Positions 17,037 to 25,791 of a DNA stretch of 60,460 nucleotides are shown piece after piece. The translations under genes were made by a program, and so were the position numbers. Every line of letters starts with the position of its first letter. The stretch's first letter is position 1. Below the pieces are notes generated by a model. The model saw only the letters and a list, made by a program, of their open reading frames with translations. It did not search any database and was not told the origin of the DNA. Source of the stretch: SAR86 cluster bacterium (lineage in GTDB: Bacteria > Pseudomonadota > Gammaproteobacteria > Pseudomonadales > Pseudohongiellaceae); the NCBI GenBank assembly GCA_002402175.1, contig NVVJ01000014.1, forward strand, positions 20,311-80,770, written 5' to 3'.

Positions 17037-18229
17037 GTCTTTAATACAGCAGACAGACTCGTTGCCAAGTAGTCAATGTTTTGATCATTGATTCCAGCGA
17101 CATTTATGCGACTGGAGTTCACCAGATAGATGCTGTAGTCGTTAACCAGGGTTTGCACCTGATCTACGTTGACACCCAGAAACGAAAACATGCCTTTTTC
17201 ACGTTCGATAAAGCTAAAATCTTCGCTGATTCCTACCTCTTGAATTTTTTTGACGAATTGCGTGCGTAATCCATTAATTCGATTGCGCATGCTGGTTAGC
17301 TCGGCATCCCATTCTTTGCGAAGGTCTGTATCACTAAGAATTAATTGAACAATAGCGGCGCCGTGATCAGGTGGCATGGAGTACATTGCCCTTGCGGCAG
17401 CAGCGATTTGGGTAGTTGCGATGGCGGCAGCAGCGTCGGTATCGGAAATCACGGTAAGTGCGCCGGTCCGCTCGCGATAAAGGCCAAAGTTTTTGGAGCA
17501 GGAAGTCACCACCATGAGCTCGGATAAGGCACTCGCTAACAACCTGGCGCCATACACATCCTCTTCAAGCCCGTCGCCTAAACCTTGGTAGGCAAGATCG
17601 ATCAATACAGTAAAGCCCTGTTTCAAAGCAAGATCACATATTTGCTGCCATTGTTCCTGGTTCAGGTCGGCACCACAGGGATTGTGACAGCAGCCATGTA
17701 AGAGAACGACATCGCCGCTGCCTACTTTTGAAAGGCAATCGACCATTTCGTCAAAGCGCACACTGTGCGTGGCATAGTCGTAGTAAGGATAAGATTCAAT
17801 CTTCAGGCCAGCCGAGCCTAAGAGAGGCACGTGGTTCGCCCAGGTTGGATCGCTGACCCACACCGTTGCGTCAGGATTGGCAGATTTAATAAACTCAGCT
17901 GCAAGACGTAGTCCGCCACAGCCACCAGGAGACTGTACTGTAATTCGACGTTTTCCAAGGCTGCTCACTAGAGAGTCGCCCAATAGCAACTTCCCAACAA
18001 TTGAGTTGTAGTCAGCCGCTCCCGTAGGGCCAACATAACTTTTGGTGGTTTGGGAGTTGAGAATAATCTCTTCGGCTTTTTTTACCGATGTCATGATGGG
18101 AGTGTCGCCATTCTCGTTTTTGTAAACGCCAATACCCAAATCGATTTTCTTTGGGTTATCGTCAGCTCTGTAATTAGCCATAAGTCCGAGAATTGGGTCG
18201 GCGGGAAGGGATGTTAATGATTGAAACAT
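17033..18229 (-). CDS. Aromatic/aspartate aminotransferase
   Basis: 398 residues, PLP fold type I, subgroup Ia-gamma (AspC/TyrB). The N-terminus DPILGLMANYRADDNPKKIDLGIGVY, the CHNPCGADL motif, and the PLP lysine in SCSKNFGLYRERTG are all present. It interconverts aromatic or dicarboxylic amino acids and 2-oxo acids; with a DAHP synthase close by, Tyr/Phe formation is likely, but aspartate specificity cannot be excluded. folD lies 10 bp upstream on the same strand. Confidence 0.92.
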   Translation of the reverse strand: MFQSLTSLPADPILGLMANYRADDNPKKIDLGIGVYKNENGDTPIMTSVKKAEEIILNSQTTKSYVGPTGAADYNSIVGKLLLGDSLVSSLGKRRITVQSPGGCGGLRLAAEFIKSANPDATVWVSDPTWANHVPLLGSAGLKIESYPYYDYATHSVRFDEMVDCLSKVGSGDVVLLHGCCHNPCGADLNQEQWQQICDLALKQGFTVLIDLAYQGLGDGLEEDVYGARLLASALSELMVVTSCSKNFGLYRERTGALTVISDTDAAAAIATTQIAAAARAMYSMPPDHGAAIVQLILSDTDLRKEWDAELTSMRNRINGLRTQFVKKIQEVGISEDFSFIEREKGMFSFLGVNVDQVQTLVNDYSIYLVNSSRINVAGINDQNIDYLATSLSAVLKT

Positions 18230-18239
18230 GATTTCTTCT

Positions 18240-19112
18240 CTATCTTTTCTGGTGAGCTTTGAGGGTGTTCTGTAACAACGATGCGCGAGTCATTGGACCT
18301 ACACCGCCGGTTACATAAGTTATATAGGAACATTTGTCTTTGACGTTTTCAAAATCTACGTCTCCGACATTTCGAAAACCTGATTTTTTACTGCTGTCGG
18401 GTACTCGAGTTTGGCCAACATCAACCACTACTGCTCCTTCCTTGACCATGTCGGCAGTGACGAATTCGGTTTTCCCTATAGCTACAATAAGAATGTCGGC
18501 CTTGCTGCATAATTCAACAAGATTTTTAGTGCGACTATGAGCGATGGTAACAGTTGCATTGCCAGGGTTTGTGTTACGTGACATGAGTATTGCCATTGGC
18601 GTGCCGACAATGTTGCTGCGACCGAGTACGACGCAATTTTTGCCTTCGGTTTCTATATTATAACGTCGAAACAATTCCATGATGCCGTTAGGCGTAGCGG
18701 AAATAAAAGTGGGTAAACCGAGACTAAGGTTCCCGACATTTGCAGGGCAAAAACCGTCAACATCTTTACCTGGATCTATAGCAAGAATGATTTTATTGGT
18801 ATCGATGTGCGCAGGCAAAGGAAGCTGCACGATGAAGCCGTCGATATCGTTATCGGCATTCAGTTCGCTAATTTTTCTCAGTAATTCGGCTTCAGTAACT
18901 GTTTCGTCCATGCGTATTAACGTGGATTTAAAGCCAACCTCTGCGCAATCCTTTACCTTGAAAGCAACGTAGTTTTCGGAGGCGCCATCAGTTCCAACAA
19001 GTACGGCGGCAAGATGCGGTGCACGTTGACCACTGGCTATAATCTTCGAGACTTGTTGGGCTATTTCCTGGCGAATTTGTTCGGAACAAGACTTGCCATC
19101 AAGTAATTGCAT
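18240..19112 (-). CDS. folD: Methylenetetrahydrofolate dehydrogenase/cyclohydrolase
   Basis: 290 residues. It oxidises methylene-THF to methenyl-THF and hydrolyses it to formyl-THF. Motifs: [18 protein letters not shown] with the catalytic lysine, [41 protein letters not shown] (NADP loop) and [15 protein letters not shown]. First gene of a probable folD-aminotransferase unit. Confidence 0.97.
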   Translation of the reverse strand: MQLLDGKSCSEQIRQEIAQQVSKIIASGQRAPHLAAVLVGTDGASENYVAFKVKDCAEVGFKSTLIRMDETVTEAELLRKISELNADNDIDGFIVQLPLPAHIDTNKIILAIDPGKDVDGFCPANVGNLSLGLPTFISATPNGIMELFRRYNIETEGKNCVVLGRSNIVGTPMAILMSRNTNPGNATVTIAHSRTKNLVELCSKADILIVAIGKTEFVTADMVKEGAVVVDVGQTRVPDSSKKSGFRNVGDVDFENVKDKCSYITYVTGGVGPMTRASLLQNTLKAHQKR

Positions 19113-19249
19113 ATTGATCGATCCAATGTTTTAAAATTTGATAAGTAAGCGCGTAGTAGTGAATTAACAACAGTGATTTAAGCGCTGAGAATTGCCCGAA
19201 CTGAAGCCACTATATATTAAACGAGCTACACCTTTAGCTCAAGCCTTCG

Positions 19250-19669
19250 CTACCATTTGCCGGTATTTTCCATGCTCGCCCAAGGCTCTTTTGCCGCCAA
19301 TGGTTCGCCCTCTTGTAACAGCTCTATTGAGATGTTGTCAGGAGAGCGGATGAAAGCCATATAGCCGTCTCGAGGGGGCCTATTAATAACGACTCCATCA
19401 TCCATTAGCTTTTGGCAGGTGGCATATATATCTTTTACTGAATAAGCGAGATGTCCAAAATTTCGACCTTCGTCATAAGTCTGTGTATCCCAGTTATAGG
19501 TTAGCTCAACTTGTGCTTCTTCATCGCCTTCGGCCGCCAGAAATACCAAAGTGAATCGGCCCTGTTCGAACTCTCTGCGTTGAATTTCTTTTAAGCCTAA
19601 ATGATTGCAATAAAACTCAATAGATTTTTCCAGATCGTTAACTCTAACCATGGTGTGGAGATATTTCAT
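19250..19669 (-). CDS. gloA: Lactoylglutathione lyase (glyoxalase I) family protein
   Basis: 139 residues. It isomerises the methylglyoxal-glutathione hemithioacetal. The four metal ligands expected for GloA are in place: His5 (YLHTMVRV), the Glu of VELTYNW, the His of GHLAYSV and the Glu of SIELLQE. It is 13 bp downstream of the glutathione-dependent formaldehyde dehydrogenase, so the two aldehyde detoxification enzymes are probably co-expressed. Confidence 0.88.
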   Translation of the reverse strand: MKYLHTMVRVNDLEKSIEFYCNHLGLKEIQRREFEQGRFTLVFLAAEGDEEAQVELTYNWDTQTYDEGRNFGHLAYSVKDIYATCQKLMDDGVVINRPPRDGYMAFIRSPDNISIELLQEGEPLAAKEPWASMENTGKW

Positions 19670-19682
19670 AAATTCCTCTGTC

Positions 19683-20825
<1,143 letters not shown>

Positions 20826-20982
20826 CTATTGTAAAAGACCGTTGGCCTGAGGAGCAACTGGCGGCTTATAGTATTTTCTAGACTTGATAGGCGCTAAGCA
20901 GCAATAGGTCTCGTATGAGGTGGGCTGGAGCTTGCCTACGTTAGCGAGTATTATCTAGTGTCAGCTTCCCAGAGAATTCATA

Positions 20983-21333
20983 ATGTTATCTCGCCTTATA
21001 AGCAGAGCCATTATTGTAGCTAGCCTGTTTTTATCCTGTTCGTCGTTTGCTGCCGAGTATGATGAAAATACTGTGTGGATTGACGTAAGGCCGGCGCGAG
21101 ATTTTCGTAAGGGTCATATTGAGGGTGCAATAAATATTTTTCATGGTGATATTGGGCACAAAATATTTCAGTCGATAACTGATGTTTTCAAAGAAGTGCA
21201 TATATACGACGGCAATAATGGAACCTTTGCTGGCCTGTCGCTGGAAATGTTAATGGAAATGGGTTTCCAGGAAGTAATCAACGAGGGTGGCTACGAAAGC
21301 CTGCTCATCAAGCTAGGCTTGAGCGATAACTAG
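20983..21333 (+). CDS. Periplasmic rhodanese-like protein lacking the active cysteine
   Basis: 116 residues with a signal peptide (cut near SFA-AEY). The fold is clear: VWIDVRPARDFRKGHIEGAINI and the closing FQEVINEGGYESLL. Where active rhodaneses have Cys in the loop after the beta strand, this reads IYDGNNGTFAG, with Asp76 (21208-21210) in place of Cys. It is therefore unlikely to transfer sulfur and may be a binding protein. It lies 80 bp before a TauE/SafE transporter on the same strand, a pairing that suggests sulfur handling. Confidence 0.75.
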   Translation: MLSRLISRAIIVASLFLSCSSFAAEYDENTVWIDVRPARDFRKGHIEGAINIFHGDIGHKIFQSITDVFKEVHIYDGNNGTFAGLSLEMLMEMGFQEVINEGGYESLLIKLGLSDN

Positions 21334-21412
21334 AAAGACGCTTGGTCCTTTATCTTTAGTCCCATGCAAACGCCCGAGAAATAAGAAGAGCGTTTAAGTT
21401 TGTGTTTGATTT

Positions 21413-22120
21413 ATGGAAATCGCAATTGCCGCACTGGTTATATTCGTCGGCTCATTCGTACAAAGTTCAATAGGATTTGGTTTAGCCATTATTGCTGCGC
21501 CGATTCTGTTCTTTGTCGACCCCCTTTATGTACCTGCACCTATTACTATTTCAGCGTTAACGCTGTCCTTAGCCAATTCATATAAATACCGGCATTCTAT
21601 TTCGTTTCAGGGCTTAAAATTTGCGATCTTGGGGCGGATACCAGGAACTGTTGCAGGTGGCTTGCTATTGCTATGGATTGACCAACAGGCCTTGGGTCTA
21701 TGGCTGGGTATTGCCGTACTGGTTGCGGTAGGGCTAAGCCTTAGCAATATTGTGTTTAAACCGACGCCCTCAGCCATGTTCTCGGCTGGCTTCCTGTCCG
21801 GTTTCATGGGTACTAGCTCATCGATAGGCGGTCCGCCAATGGCTTTGGTGTTGCAACATCAGGAAAACGATTTTATTCGCGCCAATCTTGCCGCCTTTTT
21901 CGTGGTTAGTTGCATGATGTCATTGTTAATGCTGGCTTCGATTGGCCGCTTCGGCCTGGAGCATATAATGATTTCAATTCCACTGATGCCTGCTTCTTTG
22001 TTAGGTTATTGGGTTGCGATGAAGACAATACATCGAATATCACATCAGAATCTGCGCAAAATCTCATTGTCTCTGTGCACTGTTGCGGGTTGTGCGGCGC
22101 TTTTTTCCTATTGGCAGTAA
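21413..22120 (+). CDS. TauE/SafE family membrane transporter
   Basis: 235 residues with about seven to eight hydrophobic segments. Family signatures: the N-terminal FVGSFVQSSIGFGLAIIAAP and the mid-protein SGFMGTSSSIGGPPMALVLQ repeat of the same GxxG pattern. The family exports sulfite, sulfoacetate or other sulfur-containing anions; the substrate here is not known. It follows the rhodanese-like gene. Confidence 0.85.
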   Translation: MEIAIAALVIFVGSFVQSSIGFGLAIIAAPILFFVDPLYVPAPITISALTLSLANSYKYRHSISFQGLKFAILGRIPGTVAGGLLLLWIDQQALGLWLGIAVLVAVGLSLSNIVFKPTPSAMFSAGFLSGFMGTSSSIGGPPMALVLQHQENDFIRANLAAFFVVSCMMSLLMLASIGRFGLEHIMISIPLMPASLLGYWVAMKTIHRISHQNLRKISLSLCTVAGCAALFSYWQ

Positions 22121-22261
22121 CACGTCGCTCTACCGATAGTGCTTCCCAGCTGCATCATAAGGACAGGCGGCTCGCACGGTTTGGGCGGCTGTTTTATTCA
22201 CTTTCAATGGGGTAGACTCGGTTCGATTAACAATAAGCTGCTTGGTATAAAGGAGATTTTC

Positions 22262-22642
22262 ATGAAAACAACAATGACAAAAAAGCTATTGGCTATCGCA
22301 CTAATTGGCCTTTTTTCTCAGTTTTCCATGGCCGATGATGCGTCATCGCAAAAAACTATCGCGGGCATTCTGGTTGGTTTAAATCATTTTCCTTCTGATG
22401 CCGATAAATCCGCGTTGATGGCTATAGCGGAAGATGAAAGCAACAACCGAGGCACCAGAGCAATAGCCAGTGCCGTGGCTAGCATAAGTCATGCAGCAAC
22501 TGCCGAAGACAAAGATATCATGGGTCGAATTATGTCTGCCGAGCAAGCTCCAGCACAAACCAAGGCTTTGGCAGGTGTTGTAGCTGAGTTAAACCATATG
22601 GCAAGCGCAGACGCCAAAGCAATATTGCAGGCAATGCTATAA
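22262..22642 (+). CDS. Secreted helical protein with three 35-residue repeats
   Basis: 126 residues from ATG 22262, which has AAGGAG seven bases upstream; a longer in-frame ATG at 22139 has no ribosome-binding site and would bury the signal peptide. Residues 1-24 are a signal peptide (cut after SMA). The mature part holds three imperfect repeats starting near residues 32, 65 and 100. His recurs at 42, 77 and 112 and Lys at 49, 84 and 119, an exact period of 35. The repeats look alpha-helical (IAGILVGLNH, IASAVASISH, LAGVVAELNH). No cysteine or enzyme motif. I recognise no family. Confidence 0.7.
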   Translation: MKTTMTKKLLAIALIGLFSQFSMADDASSQKTIAGILVGLNHFPSDADKSALMAIAEDESNNRGTRAIASAVASISHAATAEDKDIMGRIMSAEQAPAQTKALAGVVAELNHMASADAKAILQAML

Positions 22643-22700
22643 AGCACTGGCTGGCTCAAGCTATGGTTCAGGACACATCGATTAATATAGGACATTAGAA

Positions 22701-23507
22701 ATGCCGGTTTGGCCAGTAGAAATTAGTATGGAGTCTTTCCGCAGATCGCACAATCTGGAGGGAGAGTCTTTCTGGCATAATGTCTTTGATATGCATAAGG
22801 ATAAAATGCAAATCAAAAACCCCAATGTTGCCATTAAAAACCTGGAAAAAATCTTCACAGCCACCTTCAAGCTCACTACTGAAAAAGGATTTCAGGCAAT
22901 GAGTTTAAGAGATTTAAGCAGAGAGACCGGCATTAGTATGGGTGGCCTCTATTCCTACATAGGAAGTAAGAACGACCTGGCTTCGGTAATTGAAGGCGTG
23001 TTGAGAAGCACTATTGAGCAAGTAATTGGTGGCTTGTCTACGCAAAATTTACAGCTGATTAAAAGCCTTCAAGCTATCGTTTATGCCGAAATTTATATGA
23101 TGGAGATTATGCGGCCCTGGTATTACTTTTGCTTCATGGAACTCAAAGGTTTGCCACGAGATCAGCAAAAACAAGCTCTTGATCTGGAACTCAGATTTGA
23201 AGTTATTCTCATGGGCGTATTCTCCGCCGGCATTGAGTCAGGCCAGTTTGTGTGCAAAAAGCCAGAGCTGTTAGCGTCCCAGATAACCGCTCAATTACAG
23301 CAGTGGCATTTAAAGCAATGGAAATTCAAATTACGAAATGTTGATGCTCAAGAGTATGCGCAATCTATTTTTGAAAATTTGTTGATGTGTCTTGCGTGCA
23401 AGGCCGAAGTAATTAGCGATCAACGTCAGGGCGATGCCGTTGCCAGCAGCGTTGAGAATGTAACGCGAAATGAGAATATTGCCGAGATCGACCAGCCAGC
23501 TTATTAA
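22701..23507 (+). CDS. TetR-family transcriptional regulator with N-terminal extension
   Basis: 268 residues. The TetR DNA-binding domain begins about residue 45 (IFTATFKLTTEKGFQAMSLR) and its helix-turn-helix is DLSRETGISMGGLYSYIGSK. The ~40 residues before it are longer than usual for the family; internal Met codons (10, 30, 36) offer alternative starts, but AGGA stands 9 nt before the ATG at 22701. The C-terminal ligand domain contains an aromatic patch (RPWYYFCFMELKG). Its target is unknown; the adjacent secreted repeat protein and the convergent acyltransferase are candidates. Confidence 0.8.
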   Translation: MPVWPVEISMESFRRSHNLEGESFWHNVFDMHKDKMQIKNPNVAIKNLEKIFTATFKLTTEKGFQAMSLRDLSRETGISMGGLYSYIGSKNDLASVIEGVLRSTIEQVIGGLSTQNLQLIKSLQAIVYAEIYMMEIMRPWYYFCFMELKGLPRDQQKQALDLELRFEVILMGVFSAGIESGQFVCKKPELLASQITAQLQQWHLKQWKFKLRNVDAQEYAQSIFENLLMCLACKAEVISDQRQGDAVASSVENVTRNENIAEIDQPAY

Positions 23508-23514
23508 AGGCTGC

Positions 23515-24090
23515 TTAACTGTTTTCGGGTTGAAGTCCTTTCTTCTGCGAATAAAAAGCCCGAATATCTACCATGTCATTTTCCAGATTTCCGCTTGTGT
23601 GAAAAAAATCAGCGAGACCCGCTTCTTTTTTTGACGCATCCAGGTAGCCCATTAATATTGGAACCTGAGCATTGTGAGCGATGTGATAAAAACCAGTTTT
23701 CCATTGTTTGACTTTTTGCCGAGTGCCTTCTGGTGGAATTAAAATAATCAGGTCTTCGTGTTGGTTAAAATTTTCCACAATGTCATTAACCACATTGTGA
23801 GATTTGTCGCGATTAATAGGAATACCGCCTAGCCATTTCATCAGCCAGCCAACGGGAAATGGGAAGAGGGTATGCTTTCCCATCCAGTACAGCCGCAGCC
23901 TTAACTTCAACACAACCAGTAACATGATTGGGAAATCCCAGTTGCTTGTGTGAGGAGCGGCTATGACAACGAACTTTGAGCATTCTAGCTTGTCGCCAAT
24001 TGCTTTCCAGCCAATTAATTTGAGTATTAATATCGCAATGAGGCGAAATAGTGGGGTAATTACAGGGGTTGAGAAGACCGTGGTTTGCAT
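23515..24090 (-). CDS. PlsC-type acyltransferase
   Basis: 191 residues with the glycerolipid acyltransferase pattern: HTSNWD (the HxxxxD catalytic box, in VVIAAPHTSNWDFPIM), GGIPINRD, and IPPEGTR (acyl acceptor/phosphate site). It resembles short cytoplasmic-membrane 1-acyl-glycerol-3-phosphate acyltransferase homologues; the N-terminus is hydrophobic. It converges with the TetR gene, with 7 bp between them. Confidence 0.82.
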   Translation of the reverse strand: MQTTVFSTPVITPLFRLIAILILKLIGWKAIGDKLECSKFVVIAAPHTSNWDFPIMLLVVLKLRLRLYWMGKHTLFPFPVGWLMKWLGGIPINRDKSHNVVNDIVENFNQHEDLIILIPPEGTRQKVKQWKTGFYHIAHNAQVPILMGYLDASKKEAGLADFFHTSGNLENDMVDIRAFYSQKKGLQPENS

Positions 24091-24162
24091 GGGCTATTAT
24101 TCTTACTCGGTTGCAAGAAGTATAGCAGTAGAGCGGGGGTGGTGGGAGGTTTGAAAACACCA

Positions 24163-24220
24163 AAAACCGATTGTCCAGAACTTCTACCCAAGACCTCCTT
24201 GCTTTGGACAATCGATTTTA
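24163..24220 (-). terminator. Terminator hairpin after the secreted low-complexity gene
   Basis: CGATTGTCCA (24168-24177) and TGGACAATCG (24205-24214) form a perfect 10-bp stem with a 27-nt loop. On the minus strand the stem is followed by GTTTTTGG, fitting termination of the gene ending at 24225. The loop contains CCTCC that could also pair with GGAGG at 24145-24149, an alternative fold. Confidence 0.6.
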
Positions 24221-24224
24221 TCAA

Positions 24225-24857
24225 TCAATTATAGTGAAAGGTTACAGTGAAATACTCCTTCCTTTTGGCCTGTACACTTATGTAGTCAATATAGGCTCGT
24301 GTGTTGATAAACCTTTCTCGGTGGTGAGCGCTGAGTGAATATCCTAATGGGCTGACTAGCTGCCGCTCAGGGTAAGCTATTACATTTTTAATATGAACGA
24401 CTTCGTTGTCTATCCCCGTTAACGTTATGCCTGTCACCATTCGGTTTGAATAAGGGTTTTCGATGATACGAGTACGCCTGGAGCTTCCCCCGCGTAGCGG
24501 CTGGCTGGTGAAACTGTGCATACTGAAATCACGTCTGCTGCTTTGATTGTAGCTATGCCTCTGCCTGTCTGCATAGCTTGAAGTCGCATGGTTTTGATGG
24601 CGCTGGTCATAGCTATGCGTTCTCGAATTTCGATGATTTCGATTACGGTTGGCGCGATATCTGTGGTCGGATTGCGCTAGTAGTATTTCGTAGCCTTCAA
24701 TAGCATTTTCCCGACCCTGGTACTGCGACAGATGGCGCTCACTAAGTGAGATGTACGTTTCACTCGCATGTGTAACAGAAGGGATTGAAACGGCGGCACT
24801 AATGGCAAAAATCAATCCGCTTGAAAACAGAAAGGCTTTAGAAAAGATAGGCATCAT
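24225..24857 (-). CDS. Secreted low-complexity protein, unknown function
   Basis: 210 residues. A signal peptide (hydrophobic FLFSSGLIFAISAAV, cut near HAS) is followed by residues about 60-130 rich in His, Arg, Asn, Ser, Tyr and Gln (RYRANRNRNHRNSRTHSYDQ), likely disordered. The last ~80 residues look like a small beta domain (MVTGITLTGIDNEVVHIKNV ... YFTVTFHYN). No cysteines after the signal. The His/Tyr-rich segment may bind metal or nucleic acid or surfaces; this is a guess. Family not recognised. Confidence 0.65.
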   Translation of the reverse strand: MMPIFSKAFLFSSGLIFAISAAVSIPSVTHASETYISLSERHLSQYQGRENAIEGYEILLAQSDHRYRANRNRNHRNSRTHSYDQRHQNHATSSYADRQRHSYNQSSRRDFSMHSFTSQPLRGGSSRRTRIIENPYSNRMVTGITLTGIDNEVVHIKNVIAYPERQLVSPLGYSLSAHHRERFINTRAYIDYISVQAKRKEYFTVTFHYN

Positions 24858-24960
24858 TTTTCTCCTTACACTCGATAATGAGTTTGTGAGGCTTATGATA
24901 CGACTTGTAGATGAATGGTAAGTGAACGAGTGGGTATATTTATGTTGCGAGTTTATATGT

Positions 24961-25515
24961 TTACCAATCCTTAAAAAAATGTCCTACCTCTGGCTCGTTA
25001 AGTTGTTTGGTGCCGCCTGAAATAGTGCCAATGTAGACAAAGCCAATGATTTTTTCCTGTGCTGTAAGTCCCAGCCCGTTCTTTACAACTGAATGGTATG
25101 CCATGGAGCCGGTTCTCCACATAGCACCAATGTTCTGGACAAAAGCGGCTTGTAGCATATTTTGAGTTGCAGCCGCTGCTGACAAATCCTGCTCAAAAGC
25201 AGGTACTTTGGGATGCTCTTTTATGCTCGAAATGCTCACTATAATCATTGGTGCCCGCATAGGCTTGGCCTGCAACTTCGCGATACGCTCATCACTTAAA
25301 TCAGGGTTGTCTGCACGTGCGGCTTCGACAAATAACTGGCCAAGACGTTGTCTGGAGTTACCTTTAATTATTAAGAAGCGCCAAGGGCGTAAGACAGCGT
25401 GATCGGCAGCACGAAAAGCCGCTTTGTAAATATTGTTCAGCACTTCCTGGTCGGGGAGCGGGTCACTTAGTTTTGGGACCGAGCTTCTAAGATGTAATGC
25501 GTCTAGTGCATTCAT
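24961..25515 (-). CDS. Nitroreductase family protein (YdjA-like)
   Basis: 184 residues, the short single-domain form. The N-terminus ALDALHLRSSVPKLSDPLP carries the FMN-binding RxS motif of the family, and LRPWRFLIIKG and GAMWRTGSMAYH are typical of the YdjA branch. It is a flavin-dependent NAD(P)H oxidoreductase with no known natural substrate. It stands alone on its strand. Confidence 0.85.
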   Translation of the reverse strand: MNALDALHLRSSVPKLSDPLPDQEVLNNIYKAAFRAADHAVLRPWRFLIIKGNSRQRLGQLFVEAARADNPDLSDERIAKLQAKPMRAPMIIVSISSIKEHPKVPAFEQDLSAAAATQNMLQAAFVQNIGAMWRTGSMAYHSVVKNGLGLTAQEKIIGFVYIGTISGGTKQLNEPEVGHFFKDW

Positions 25516-25683
25516 GTGTAGTATGTTTTTCCGATAACGTTTAGTAAGTTTGATAATGCGCGCAGGCTAAGAATAAAACAAACCAGTGCCTGTTGTAACC
25601 GACGATATGTAAGCAAAGTTAAGTAACCACAAGTTTTGCAAGGGTTTTCTGCTAGCTGGACTTATGATTATTATCGCTGATAC

Positions 25684-25692
25684 TGGTATACT
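25684..25692 (+). promoter_or_regulatory. Possible extended -10 promoter of the radical SAM gene
   Basis: TGGTATACT is an extended -10 (TGn-TATACT). No good -35 is visible at 17 nt. It is about 100 nt before the start codon at 25792. Confidence 0.35.
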
Positions 25693-25791
25693 TTCGTACT
25701 ATGCAGTCGATATTAATTCGTAAGCTATGTTGATGATTCAGCTTATTATGTGCGAAAAAATTACAGGTTCCCTCGCACCCAGGATACATGT

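Noticed and set aside
22139..22261. Longer start for the repeat protein
   Set aside because: No ribosome-binding site, and the signal peptide would become internal.
24200..25515. Whether the 21-25 kb genes form a mobile island
   Set aside because: No integrase, transposase, tRNA boundary or direct repeats were seen; base composition looks like the neighbours.
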